From assembly GCA_005880175.1 (NCBI GenBank), contig VBJR01000027.1, positions 1 to 9,065 on the forward strand: 9,065 bases of DNA. The letters are read 5' to 3'. The stretch comes from Chloroflexota bacterium. GTDB taxonomy: Bacteria > Chloroflexota > Dormibacteria > Dormibacterales > Dormibacteraceae. Position 1 is the stretch's first letter. Each line of letters begins with the position of its first letter. Under the pieces are notes generated by a model. The model saw nothing but the letters and a program-made list of their open reading frames with translations, had not been told where the DNA came from and ran no database searches. The translations under genes were made by a program, and so were the position numbers. Below, in pieces: positions 1 to 7,289 of the stretch.

Positions 1-288
1 GGCGTGACGGCGGGCGAAGTCACGGACCTGATCGACCTGGTAGTGGCGCGAGCAGGTGCGGCCGTCCAGGATCACCATGGGCTGGCCGTGGTCGAGCAGC
101 CAGGCGGCGGCCTCGAACAGCAGACGAACGCAGAAGTCGTCCTGGTCGCGGGTGTAGGCCACCGCCGTCGAGAACAGGGCATGACGGACGTCGTCCTTGT
201 CCAAGACCACGGCGGACAGCTCTGTGGCCAGGGCGCGAGCCAGGGTGCTCTTGCCGGTGCCGGGCAGCCCTGCCATCTGAATGATCAC
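1..288 (-). CDS. AAA_33-type P-loop small kinase, N-terminal 96 residues (runs off the left edge)
   Basis: The N-terminus begins with a beta strand followed by a Walker A loop GLPGTGKST at residues 7-15. A DKDD segment follows at about 30-33 and a Walker B-like VILDGRT at about 72-78. This is the layout of the AAA_33/zeta-toxin-like/gluconate-kinase-like group of small P-loop phosphotransferases, which phosphorylate small molecules or nucleotide sugars. The substrate cannot be read from the fragment. The GTG start at 288 overlaps the stop of the nucleotidyltransferase gene as GTGA and has a GGAG site 8 bases upstream. An ATG at 276 would cut off the first beta strand, so it is less likely. 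The gene is the last one visible in the operon and its C-terminal half is outside the window. A toxin role is not supported, as no antitoxin is adjacent. Confidence 0.85.
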   Translation of the reverse strand, partial: MIIQMAGLPGTGKSTLARALATELSAVVLDKDDVRHALFSTAVAYTRDQDDFCVRLLFEAAAWLLDHGQPMVILDGRTCSRHYQVDQVRDFARRHA

Positions 289-1061
289 GCCTGTATCTCC
301 AGGCGGGCTATGTCGGCGCGTAGCCGGAGACTGATCGGACGGCGCACGCGCGCGTCCTGCTCGGCCAGGGCGCGAGCGTGGCGTAGCAGGAGTTCGGGCG
401 GCGGGACGGGCAGTAGCGCCTCGGGATGGCCGGGGATCGTCTGCGTCGTCCGGGGTGCCAGGGCTTGCTCCAGCATCTCCGCGTCCTCCTCCGGCTTGCC
501 AGTGAAGGTGGTGTGCAGGTCGATGACGACGAACGGCACGAGGGCGTCCTCGGAGGCCCTGTGCCAAATGTGTGCTGTAGGCCGTCCTCCGGGCCGACCG
601 GGTAGGTAGCCGCGCCTAGTCAGGAGTCGGGCGAGCGCGGTGAGATCGGGCGGGCAGATGACGAGGTCGAGGTCGCTGAACTGACGCCCACCTCGACCGT
701 CATACAGGGTCGATTCGACGGCGATCCCGCCGGTTGCCATTGCCCTGATGCCGCTGACTCCGAGCAGCGTCATCAGGTGGGCCGCCTCGGCACGGTAGAC
801 GGCGACGGCATGCTGGTTGGCACGCAGGAGCCGCGTCAGGAGGCGGTCGAGCCGATCCGGCAGCGCTTCGGCGAACGGAGGCCGGGTGAGAGCGTCAGCG
901 ATGAGGCACTCGGCCTTGTGCTCGACAGCCAGCCACAGCAGCTCGGCCCAACCAGGATCACCAGAGGTCAGGGCGCTGATCGATTGCGAGCGTTGGGGGG
1001 TTGGCGCTTGCACGCAGACCTCCAGCAGGAGCCCCGCTGGCGACAATGGTGGTGCGGTCAT
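285..1061 (-). CDS. Nucleotidyltransferase family protein (PF14907-like)
   Basis: This 258-residue protein has the nucleotidyltransferase core: ATGG at 109-112, the metal-binding pair in FSDLDLVI (Asp130 and Asp132), and a third acidic residue in VIDLHTTF (Asp181). That pattern is typical of the uncharacterised nucleotidyltransferase family PF14907, which transfers a nucleotidyl group in principle. One member, PsmN of the pseudomycoidin cluster, was reported to glycosylate a phosphorylated lasso peptide. All three acidic residues are present, so the protein looks active. The ATG overlaps the stop of the HprK-like kinase gene by 4 bases and is preceded by GGAG at 5 bases. Coupling to that kinase suggests that both act on the same substrate, the kinase first. 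The acceptor is unknown. Confidence 0.8.
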   Translation of the reverse strand: MTAPPLSPAGLLLEVCVQAPTPQRSQSISALTSGDPGWAELLWLAVEHKAECLIADALTRPPFAEALPDRLDRLLTRLLRANQHAVAVYRAEAAHLMTLLGVSGIRAMATGGIAVESTLYDGRGGRQFSDLDLVICPPDLTALARLLTRRGYLPGRPGGRPTAHIWHRASEDALVPFVVIDLHTTFTGKPEEDAEMLEQALAPRTTQTIPGHPEALLPVPPPELLLRHARALAEQDARVRRPISLRLRADIARLEIQA

Positions 1062-2167
1062 AGCAGCTCCGCCACGGCTCGGGCCAGATCGGCGGGGTCA
1101 GCTCCCGCTCGCACTCGGTAGCAGGGGACAGAGCGGGCGATCGCTTCGGCAAGCCGGGACAGGCGGGTCTCCTGCACCTCGGCGGCGGGGGTCGGGATGA
1201 GCCAGTGGTTGATGCGCGAGCCGGTTCCGGTGGCGGGGTCCACCATGAAGAGCCGCGTGCTAGTCAGCGCGCTGCGGACCTCGGCGCGGTCGACGCGCTC
1301 GACGCGAGCTGTGGTGTGCTGGGCCGACACGTCCGGCCAGATCATCAGCTCCGGGACGCAGTGGTCCGCGACGGTGCCGTCGCCGATCAGCCGGTGGAAG
1401 TCGGGCGGCTCCAGGTTGACCTTCTCACGTAGGGTCCACCGTGCCTCAGCCGGAGTGGTCCGCAGGTGTTCGGGAACCAGGTCGACCATGTGGGGATAGG
1501 CCAGCAGGGTTCCGATGCCGGCGTGCATGTGGACTGGCCAGGGAACGCCGCTGATCTGCCCGGATGGGTCCAGCCGCAGCAGGAGGCGGTCGTTGGTCAC
1601 GTAGTCGCCGGGTAGGTGCTGCAGGAGCGCGATCAGGGTCGTGGTTTTGCCGCGGTTGCGGTTGCCCGCGATCACGATCCCGCGCCCGGCGATGTTCGCT
1701 GCGGCGGTGTGCGCGTATACGGCACCCTCTTTAAGGAGCTGCGCCGTGATCACCTGACGGATCAACCGGGTAGTGAAGAACGGGGCCGCATCGGCGGAGC
1801 CGCAGCCGACGACGACGGCGCGTGAAGCGAAGTCAACATCGACGCGCGCAGGTAGCGTGTCGATCACGAAGGCGGTGCGGTCGTCCCCGGCTTTGGCCCG
1901 CGCGGTGAGCCTCCGGCCGATATCGACCGTCACAGCCGGCGCCGCGGGCAGGGGCTCCCAGTCTCCAGTGCGGCGGATGGTCAGGGTCCATGCGGCCTCT
2001 CTGCCGGGCCTCCGTCGATAAGAGTACAGGGTCGCCTGCGCGTGCGCGAGCGCCGCCGGGTCGTCGCAGAACACCGCGACGCTGGCCGCTCCCTGGTTGA
2101 AGATCGTGCCAGCTGTTGTGGCCTCGGCGTCCCAGGGGCCGATCATCTCGGCGACAGCTGTTGGCAT
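1058..2167 (-). CDS. HPr-kinase-like P-loop kinase
   Basis: This 369-residue protein contains a Walker A loop GNRNRGKTT at about 168-176, preceded by a histidine-containing stretch (YAHTAAANI, about 151-159) and followed by YVTNDRLLL at about 189-197, whose Asp is in the position of the acidic residue after the P-loop in HPr kinases. The N-terminal 150 residues are a separate domain I do not recognise. HprK-like kinases of this kind occur in peptide-tailoring clusters; the paeninodin kinase phosphorylates the C-terminal residue of a lasso peptide. I chose the ATG at 2167, four bases after the cupin stop. The upstream ATG at 2245 would give a 26-residue Arg/Pro-rich extension lying inside the cupin gene. 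The end overlaps the nucleotidyltransferase start as ATGA. It is not a genuine HPr kinase gene: no ptsH is nearby and the N-terminal domain differs. Confidence 0.72.
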   Translation of the reverse strand: MPTAVAEMIGPWDAEATTAGTIFNQGAASVAVFCDDPAALAHAQATLYSYRRRPGREAAWTLTIRRTGDWEPLPAAPAVTVDIGRRLTARAKAGDDRTAFVIDTLPARVDVDFASRAVVVGCGSADAAPFFTTRLIRQVITAQLLKEGAVYAHTAAANIAGRGIVIAGNRNRGKTTTLIALLQHLPGDYVTNDRLLLRLDPSGQISGVPWPVHMHAGIGTLLAYPHMVDLVPEHLRTTPAEARWTLREKVNLEPPDFHRLIGDGTVADHCVPELMIWPDVSAQHTTARVERVDRAEVRSALTSTRLFMVDPATGTGSRINHWLIPTPAAEVQETRLSRLAEAIARSVPCYRVRAGADPADLARAVAELL

Positions 2168-2171
2168 GGGC

Positions 2172-3053
2172 TCATCGGGTTCCGGGCGTGAACGGCGAGG
2201 TCCCCAGTCCGATGGCCGGCGCCAGGTTCTTCCGACGTTCGGCACTGTCGTGGGCGCGTCTCAGGATCGCGGCGAGGTTGGCGTCGGAGCCGTTCACGAA
2301 CAGCCCAGCCAGATCGCTACCGGCGGGAAGGAGCGCCGCGGTCCACGGTCGTGGGCCGGCGACCGGCTTGGCGACCGGCGCCGGGTCGGCGGTGGGGACT
2401 ACCTCACAACCGGCGGCGGTGTTGATCACCGCGATCTCGGGACCGGGTTTCTGGTGGTACTTGCTCACGGGGTTGATGGCGTGGACGCGACTACTGTCGC
2501 CGCTCAACTGGTGGTCGTCGGTGTAGACGTTGAACACGGCGGCAGGGCCGTCCAGGCAGAAGGTGACGTGCCAGGCCCCGAACGGGATGACGGCGAGGTC
2601 GCCAGGGTGGCAGACTTGGTACTCGACGGCGTTCTTCCCACTGTCGCAGTGTGCGGTCAGGATCAGGGTCGTCCCGGCCAACGCCTGGAAGATCTCCAGC
2701 TGGGCCGGGGAGTTCCAGTGCCCGGTGGAGCGGGTCAGCTGGCCGTCGGGCAGGACGCCGGGCGAGTAGACGACCAGGTCGGCGTACCAGAAGTCGGCGT
2801 CGCCGGTGAACGCCTGGTCGCTGGTCTTCCGCCGGGGCGGCAGGATGTCGCGCCAGGCCCGGTACAGCACCGGGTCCACTCCGGCGCCGACGGCCGCGCG
2901 CAGCGCGGCGAGATCGGCGAACCCGGCTGTAGGCGCGCCGGGCGGGGGCAGGATGTCGGACAGGCGGCGTTCGGAGGCGCCTCGGAGCCGGGCGCGTCGA
3001 AGCGTCTCGCCACCGACGGGGCAGACGCCAGCGAGCGCAGGTCGTGCCCTCAT
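2172..3053 (-). CDS. Cupin-domain protein resembling cupin-type glucose-6-phosphate isomerase
   Basis: This 293-residue protein has one cupin barrel at roughly residues 88-180. Motif 1 is GHWNSPAQLEIFQALAG (His112 and Glu120, with Asn114 where a second His is usual). Motif 2 is PGDLAVIPFGAWH (His162). The arrangement recalls archaeal cupin-type phosphoglucose isomerases, which isomerise fructose-6-phosphate to glucose-6-phosphate with a bound metal, and a sugar-phosphate substrate would fit the epimerase and isomerase genes upstream. A low-complexity Ala/Pro linker follows, then a C-terminal region of unknown role (about 235-293). The ATG at 3053 overlaps the HAD stop as ATGA. A longer reading from 3209 adds an Arg/Pro-rich tail out of frame with the HAD gene and is rejected. 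It could also be a non-enzymatic sugar-binding cupin. Confidence 0.65.
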   Translation of the reverse strand: MRARPALAGVCPVGGETLRRARLRGASERRLSDILPPPGAPTAGFADLAALRAAVGAGVDPVLYRAWRDILPPRRKTSDQAFTGDADFWYADLVVYSPGVLPDGQLTRSTGHWNSPAQLEIFQALAGTTLILTAHCDSGKNAVEYQVCHPGDLAVIPFGAWHVTFCLDGPAAVFNVYTDDHQLSGDSSRVHAINPVSKYHQKPGPEIAVINTAAGCEVVPTADPAPVAKPVAGPRPWTAALLPAGSDLAGLFVNGSDANLAAILRRAHDSAERRKNLAPAIGLGTSPFTPGTR

Positions 3054-3784
3054 GCCGGAACGCCCTGGACTTCGAGTGCCGCGAGGGCATCTTCCACTTC
3101 GGCCAGGCGGGCGATGGATGGAGCCTCGGCCCGCTCGGGCTCGCGGTAGGGGTTGAACCAGACGGCATGGCAACCCGCAGCCATCGGTGCGGCCACGTCG
3201 CTGCGCCACTCGTTGCCGATGTGCACGATCCGCTCGGGTGCGACCGCGGCGGCCTCCGCAATCGCCGTGAACACCTCTGGGCGCGGCTTGGTGAACCCCA
3301 GGTCGCTGGAGAAGAAGAACCTCTCGAACATCGATCCGATGCCGAGGTGGTCGAGCAGTTGCCGCGTCACCTTGCCCGGGGTGGCCAGCGTGTTCGAGGT
3401 CAGCACCAGCGTCCGTCTGCTGGCCCTGACTGCGGTCAGCGCCTCCGTGGCGTGCGGCATCAGGGCCGGGCAGGCCCGCAGCACGGCGTGCGTGTGCGGG
3501 ACCACCAGGACGTCGATGAGCGCAGGGTCGGAGACCCCCAGGCGCGCGGCCATGATCGCGATCTGATCGCGGGCGCTGATCTGGACGCCGTCGCGGCGCT
3601 GATCAGTGGACGTCTGTTCCCGCACCTCGGTGACAACGCGTAGCACCTCATCGGGGGTGAAGCGGTGGCCGAACTCGGCGAGCACCCGGCTGAACTCTGC
3701 GACTCGCCAGGCGGCCTCAGCCCGGCGATCGCCATGCGTGATCAGCGTGCCCCACAGGTCGAAGCTGACGACGTGGACGTTCAT
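3050..3784 (-). CDS. HAD-superfamily hydrolase with an unusual active site
   Basis: This 244-residue protein has a complete HAD layout: motif I SFDLWGTL (nucleophile Asp9), a helical cap at about 18-95, motif II LVLTSNT, motif III lysine in FTKPRPEVF, and motif IV HIGNEWRSDV. Family members are mostly phosphatases acting on sugar phosphates or nucleotides. The second Asp of the DxD motif, the usual general acid/base, is Trp11, and the first acidic residue of motif IV is Asn. A standard phosphatase mechanism is therefore doubtful. The position between an epimerase and a cupin isomerase argues for a phosphosugar or phosphonucleoside substrate. The start has GGAG at 5 bases and overlaps the epimerase stop as ATGA. 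Confidence 0.85.
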   Translation of the reverse strand: MNVHVVSFDLWGTLITHGDRRAEAAWRVAEFSRVLAEFGHRFTPDEVLRVVTEVREQTSTDQRRDGVQISARDQIAIMAARLGVSDPALIDVLVVPHTHAVLRACPALMPHATEALTAVRASRRTLVLTSNTLATPGKVTRQLLDHLGIGSMFERFFFSSDLGFTKPRPEVFTAIAEAAAVAPERIVHIGNEWRSDVAAPMAAGCHAVWFNPYREPERAEAPSIARLAEVEDALAALEVQGVPA

Positions 3785-4470
3785 GTTGACTCCGTGCGGC
3801 CGACCGCGAGGCTCCGCATCCAGGCGGCGGTGGCGGCCGGCTTGAGGCTGCCGAACAGCAGCGACCCGGCTACGACGCCGTCGGCTCCTGCGGCCAGCAG
3901 CGGTGGAACGGTGTGATCGCGAATCCCGCCGTCCGCGAGGACGGTGACTGCTGCCGCGTCGGCCCGCGCGCTCAGCAGGGAGCGTACCTCGTGCAGCCGC
4001 GCCAGCGCGTCCGGGGCCAGCTCGCTGGCCCGCGTGCCCAGCGGTGTCCCGACCATTACGATGCGGTCGACGCCGGGGAGAAACTCCATGGCGGCGCGCG
4101 GTTCGGTGTCAGCCCGCAGTGCTACGCCCGCACTCCTGCCAAGCTTGCGGATCGTCTCGATCGCCTGCACGGCTTTGTCTCCGATCTCGGCGTGGACGGT
4201 GATCGCGTCGGCCCCGGCCTCGGAGAATGCTTCCACTATCAGCGTGGGGTCAGTGGTCATGAGATGGACGTGGAAGGGAGCAGTGCTGTGAGGGCGGATC
4301 GCGGCCAGCAGCTCGGGGAAGAACAGCAGGGCCGGGGTGAAGTGCGCGTCGGCGACATCGACATGGAAGGCGTCCGCGAACGGGCTCATGCGCTCCACGT
4401 CGCGGGCAAGCGACCCGAGGTCGGCGGACCACAGCGATGCCTCGATGATGGGACGGGTCGGCCGACTCAT
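3781..4470 (-). CDS. Ribulose-phosphate 3-epimerase family protein
   Basis: This 229-residue TIM barrel has full family length. Metal and catalytic positions are visible: SLWSADL at the start, FHVDVADAHFTP (His36, Asp38, Asp41), FHVHLMTTDP (His68), TVHAE, and LADGGI (Asp180) followed by AGADGVVAGSLLFG for phosphate binding. The family interconverts D-ribulose-5-phosphate and D-xylulose-5-phosphate, and some members act on allulose-6-phosphate. Two motifs differ from housekeeping Rpe: the HxDxMDGxFVPN motif reads HVDVADAHFTP, and the flexible loop usually rich in PGFGGQ reads MVGTPLGTRAS. A specialised pentose- or hexose-phosphate epimerase is more likely than the housekeeping enzyme. The ATG overlaps the upstream gene as ATGA. 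Confidence 0.85.
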   Translation of the reverse strand: MSRPTRPIIEASLWSADLGSLARDVERMSPFADAFHVDVADAHFTPALLFFPELLAAIRPHSTAPFHVHLMTTDPTLIVEAFSEAGADAITVHAEIGDKAVQAIETIRKLGRSAGVALRADTEPRAAMEFLPGVDRIVMVGTPLGTRASELAPDALARLHEVRSLLSARADAAAVTVLADGGIRDHTVPPLLAAGADGVVAGSLLFGSLKPAATAAWMRSLAVGRTEST

Positions 4471-5357
4471 GACAGGGCCGCCCTGCAGTGCGTCACCGAG
4501 CTGGCGATCAGGGCGCGGACCTGGATGTCGTCGTCCTCGAAACGGGGGTAGACCTCCAGGATGACCGACACGTCGCCGAGCCCGGCGGTGCGTAGGTCAG
4601 CTCCGAGATCGGCGACGTCAATGGTGCCGCGCTCGTCCGGCCAGCCCCAGTGCGGATCGCCGTGCCGGTCGGTGTTGTCAAGGTGGACCATGCCGATCGT
4701 CGCGCCCAATGCGTCGATCCACTCTCTGGTGGTGGCCGAAGGGCCGTACAAGGGCTCGTACACGGTGTGACCGACGTCCAGGGTCAGCGCGACATCGATC
4801 ACGGCGGTCGCGGCGAGGTCGGTGACCAGTTGTTGCGACTGGTAGATGGTGGAGGGGATCTCGCGGGCGATCGGAGTCGGCTCGATCAGGAGCCGCCTCA
4901 GCCCCGCCGCGCGGGCGTGCTCGGTGATCGCGGTGACGGCCTGAAGGAGTTCGTCGTACCGGCGCGCTCGGGCTTCCCGGCTGGCGCCGTCGGCCACGCT
5001 GAGAGTGCCCAGCGGGCCGCCAATGGCGCTCGCGCCCAGCGCGCCTGCCACGTCGCAGGCCCGTCGCCACCACGCGGCAGCCACGGCGCGAGCATCCCGG
5101 CTCGGGTCGAGCAGTCCGCCGGGCAAGTAGTGGCCCAGGCCGACTTGGGCACTGGCGATGTCCAGGCGGAAGGCGTCAGCGGCCTTCACGACGCCCTGGA
5201 TCAGGGAGTCGCGCTCGCGCTCGGGCCACCAGGGGTCCAGCAGGTCGAAGGTGAACTGCACCGTGGAAAGCCCCAGGTCTTCGGCGACGAACTGCGCCCA
5301 GGATTCCGGCTCCAAGTAGCGCTTGACGGCAAAGCACAGGTTGATGCCCAGGTTCAT
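4467..5357 (-). CDS. Sugar phosphate isomerase/epimerase (xylose-isomerase-like TIM barrel)
   Basis: This 296-residue protein belongs to the AP_endonuc_2/xylose-isomerase-like TIM-barrel family. The metal ligand set is recognisable: LLIEPT (Glu159), TLDVGH (Asp194 and His197), MVHLDN (His225) and VILEVY (Glu268). Such enzymes isomerise or epimerise ketoses and sugar phosphates through an enediolate. The ATG at 5357 has a strong AAAGGAG site about 8 bases upstream and overlaps the deoxyribosyltransferase stop as ATGA. The open frame extends to 5621, but that region is in another frame of the deoxyribosyltransferase gene and has no family similarity. Placed beside an Rpe homologue, it probably converts a pentose or tetrose phosphate. 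The exact substrate is unknown. Confidence 0.83.
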   Translation of the reverse strand: MNLGINLCFAVKRYLEPESWAQFVAEDLGLSTVQFTFDLLDPWWPERERDSLIQGVVKAADAFRLDIASAQVGLGHYLPGGLLDPSRDARAVAAAWWRRACDVAGALGASAIGGPLGTLSVADGASREARARRYDELLQAVTAITEHARAAGLRRLLIEPTPIAREIPSTIYQSQQLVTDLAATAVIDVALTLDVGHTVYEPLYGPSATTREWIDALGATIGMVHLDNTDRHGDPHWGWPDERGTIDVADLGADLRTAGLGDVSVILEVYPRFEDDDIQVRALIASSVTHCRAALS

Positions 5358-5827
5358 GATGCGGGGCTCCTTTCGGACACCAGGCCGGCGGCGGGGTCCG
5401 CCGAGTGGGCAATGAGCATCGCGACCAGCTCGTCCAGGGAGTGGGCGATCCGACCGCGGAGCGGGTAGTCGATCATCAGGTTGTTGTCGCCGCCAGCGAA
5501 GCGGCGGCAGTCGGTCTGCAAGGCGTAGAGGGCTTTGCCCAGGACGTACGCCATGCCCATCTCGAAGCAACCGCCCTCGTCGGGGACCCGGCCGTCCAGC
5601 AGGAACACGAGCAGGTCGCACTCGCGCACGGCGGTGACGTCGGCCTGGAACAACTGCTGCTTCACCGTGTCAGGATCGGCACCGCCGCGCACCATCCGCA
5701 CACCCTCGCCGCCGTCGCGCTGCGGCAGGTAGGAGTCAATGCCCAGCGCGGCCAGGCAGTCGGCGACGCTCTGGTTGAACTTCTTCTCGGCGTCGCTGAA
5801 CAGTGGCGCGGCGATGTACGCCTTCAT
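5354..5827 (-). CDS. Nucleoside 2-deoxyribosyltransferase-like protein
   Basis: This 157-residue protein matches the nucleoside 2-deoxyribosyltransferase family (PF05014) in size and motifs: YIAAPLFS at the N-terminus, CDLLVFLLDGRVPDEG at about 70-85, then GCFEMGMA with the probable nucleophile Glu89, and DNNLMID near 114-120, where the family carries a subunit-completing Asn. The enzymes move a 2-deoxyribosyl group between bases, and relatives hydrolyse nucleoside monophosphates. Next to queC, the plausible base is preQ0 or another 7-deazaguanine. The ATG at 5827 has an AAGGAG site 7 bases away and overlaps the queC stop as ATGA. A nucleotide-hydrolase role (Rcl-like) is the main alternative. 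Confidence 0.85.
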   Translation of the reverse strand: MKAYIAAPLFSDAEKKFNQSVADCLAALGIDSYLPQRDGGEGVRMVRGGADPDTVKQQLFQADVTAVRECDLLVFLLDGRVPDEGGCFEMGMAYVLGKALYALQTDCRRFAGGDNNLMIDYPLRGRIAHSLDELVAMLIAHSADPAAGLVSERSPAS

Positions 5828-6558
5828 GCGTGGTCTCCTTCAGCGGCCGAGAGTGCGGTGCTCTCAGTCGGGGTGATGCCGACGCTCGCCATGGCGCGCC
5901 AGAACTCTATGGCCCGGTGCTCGGGATAGGTGCCGTCGCTCATCGCGGCGACGTAGAACTGTGACACTCGATCCCAGGCCCATGGCGCGTGCTCGAACGA
6001 GGCGTCAATGCCGTTGTTGGTCAGGGAGATCCAGCGGCGAAGGCAACTGGAGCAGCGTCCGCAGTGCTCGCCTGCGCCATCCTCGCGGGAGCAGGAGAAC
6101 GTCAGCAGGAGATCGTCGGCTGGCAGGCCCGCGTTCAGGTACCAGGCAATGATCTCGGTCTTGGTCTTGTGCCAGAACGGACTGTCCATACGCACATCGC
6201 CGCCGGCGAAGCGGGAGACGAACTTCGAAATGTCGGCGAACGCCTGCGGGCTCTTGTCCGCGGTGGCATCACCCTTGACTCCGACGCACCAGATGGTGAC
6301 GGCGCGGTTGGCGGCCAGCATCGCGAAGTACACGTTGCGCATGGGAATGATCGCATCGGCGGCCTCCCACGCCGAGAGGTCCAGCTCCGTGCTGACCTCG
6401 ACGTCGACGCCGCAACGCTCCGACAGGGCCGTGATCGCCGCGAGTTCCTGATGGCGGTAGCGGTGACGGATGTCGAAGTACAAGCACGGCGGCCGACCCA
6501 GGTAGTGCCAGGCCGGGAAGGAGTCCAGGCCGGCGGAGAACAGCAAGATCTGACTCAT
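5824..6558 (-). CDS. queC: 7-cyano-7-deazaguanine (preQ0) synthase, QueC family
   Basis: QueC converts 7-carboxy-7-deazaguanine to preQ0 with ATP and ammonia. This 244-residue protein shows the PP-loop near its start (FSAGLDSF, residues 7-14), the conserved IPMRN at 71-75, and a zinc site made of Cys156, Cys166, Cys169 and Cys172 (CGRCSSC). The PP-loop usually reads SGGxDS, but here the first glycine of the pair is Ala. The C-terminus after residue 180 is longer and less conserved. The ATG at 6558 has GGAG 7 bases upstream and overlaps the kinase stop as ATGA. A longer reading from 6621 only adds out-of-frame kinase sequence. QueC homologues are also recruited into anti-phage systems (Qat, type IV CBASS), so a role other than preQ0 synthesis is possible. 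Confidence 0.87.
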   Translation of the reverse strand: MSQILLFSAGLDSFPAWHYLGRPPCLYFDIRHRYRHQELAAITALSERCGVDVEVSTELDLSAWEAADAIIPMRNVYFAMLAANRAVTIWCVGVKGDATADKSPQAFADISKFVSRFAGGDVRMDSPFWHKTKTEIIAWYLNAGLPADDLLLTFSCSREDGAGEHCGRCSSCLRRWISLTNNGIDASFEHAPWAWDRVSQFYVAAMSDGTYPEHRAIEFWRAMASVGITPTESTALSAAEGDHA

Positions 6559-7289
6559 GTTGCGGCTCCAGTCTTCGACGGGACACACAGTACGGCTAGC
6601 GCGAGCGTTACGAGTTCGCACACGACATCTTCAATGCCGCGCAGATCGACCACGATCCGGCGGAATCGATCAGCCTCGGCTCGGGCGATGAATCGGTAGG
6701 CAGCCTCGTAGCGAGGAAGGAACAACAGGCGCTCCACGGACGCCGGGTTCCCCGCACCACTGGCGCGGGCGATGGCCCGCTCGCGTGCCAGCGGCCATGG
6801 GACATCCAGGTAGAATGCGACGTCCGGGCGCAGCAACCAGGGCTCGCCGATGGCTCGGAGCGCCGCGAGAAGGTCGTCCACCTCGCGGTCCGGGTACTGT
6901 TCGCTAAGGATCGCCAGGTGGTAGGCGAGCTTTGAGTAGACGCCGTGATCCAGGATCACGACGTCAGAACTTCCCAATGCCGGCCGGTAGCCGTGCGTAT
7001 GGTGGTGGGCCTCTCGACAGAGCCGCAGGAACACATCGACAGTGGCATGGTGCGGTGCGGCAAACCCTCCAACACCTACCCGACGGCGCAAAGGGTTCTC
7101 CGTCAGCCACTTCGACAGCGCCTCGATCGTGCCGGCCTCGGCGCCGTAGTGCAAAACTCGGGCATCGATGCCGCGGTCGCGCAGTCGCTCGCCCAACAGC
7201 CGGGCAGCCGTTGTCTTCCCCGCGCCCCATACGCCTTCCACAGAGAACAGGACGCCGCCGCGGCGGCCGAGCAGGCTCTCAGCGCCCAC
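6555..7289 (-). CDS. dTMP-kinase-like / deoxynucleoside-kinase-like P-loop kinase
   Basis: This 244-residue protein has a thymidylate-kinase-type fold: FSVEGVWGAGKTT (Walker A at about 19-27), LDHGVYSKLAYH at about 113-124 in the place of the DRYxxS motif, and PDVAFYLDVPWPLARERAIAR near 155-175 with the arginine-rich lid. Family members phosphorylate dTMP or deoxynucleosides. With a deoxyribosyltransferase-like enzyme and preQ0 genes adjacent, a modified deoxynucleoside or nucleotide is a reasonable substrate, but this is inference. The GTG at 7289 is preferred because GGGGTGATC, nearly a full match to the 16S rRNA complement, lies just upstream at proper spacing. A GTG at 7298 gives three more residues and overlaps the shortened queE frame as GTGA. 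The end overlaps queC as ATGA. Confidence 0.78.
   Translation of the reverse strand: MGAESLLGRRGGVLFSVEGVWGAGKTTAARLLGERLRDRGIDARVLHYGAEAGTIEALSKWLTENPLRRRVGVGGFAAPHHATVDVFLRLCREAHHHTHGYRPALGSSDVVILDHGVYSKLAYHLAILSEQYPDREVDDLLAALRAIGEPWLLRPDVAFYLDVPWPLARERAIARASGAGNPASVERLLFLPRYEAAYRFIARAEADRFRRIVVDLRGIEDVVCELVTLALAVLCVPSKTGAAT

Noticed and set aside
2097..3149. A 350-codon open frame on the plus strand
   Set aside because: It lies antisense to the cupin and HprK-like genes, is very rich in Gly, Arg and Val, has no recognisable domain, and reflects the high GC content.
2172..3209. A longer cupin reading starting at 3209
   Set aside because: The first 52 residues are Arg/Pro/Gly-rich and overlap the 3' end of the HAD gene in another frame. 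The ATGA start at 3053 fits the operon pattern.
4473..4485. A perfect 6-base inverted repeat CAGGGC/GCCCTG at the epimerase start
   Set aside because: The single-base centre cannot form an RNA hairpin loop, and the repeat falls within codons of the upstream gene, so it is probably coincidental in GC-rich coding sequence.
4650..5468. A 272-codon plus-strand open frame
   Set aside because: It is antisense to the TIM-barrel isomerase gene, which has a clear ligand set. The plus-strand frame shows only low-complexity composition.
5989..6699. A 236-codon plus-strand open frame
   Set aside because: It is antisense to queC, whose PP-loop and zinc cysteines are clear, so it is a composition shadow.
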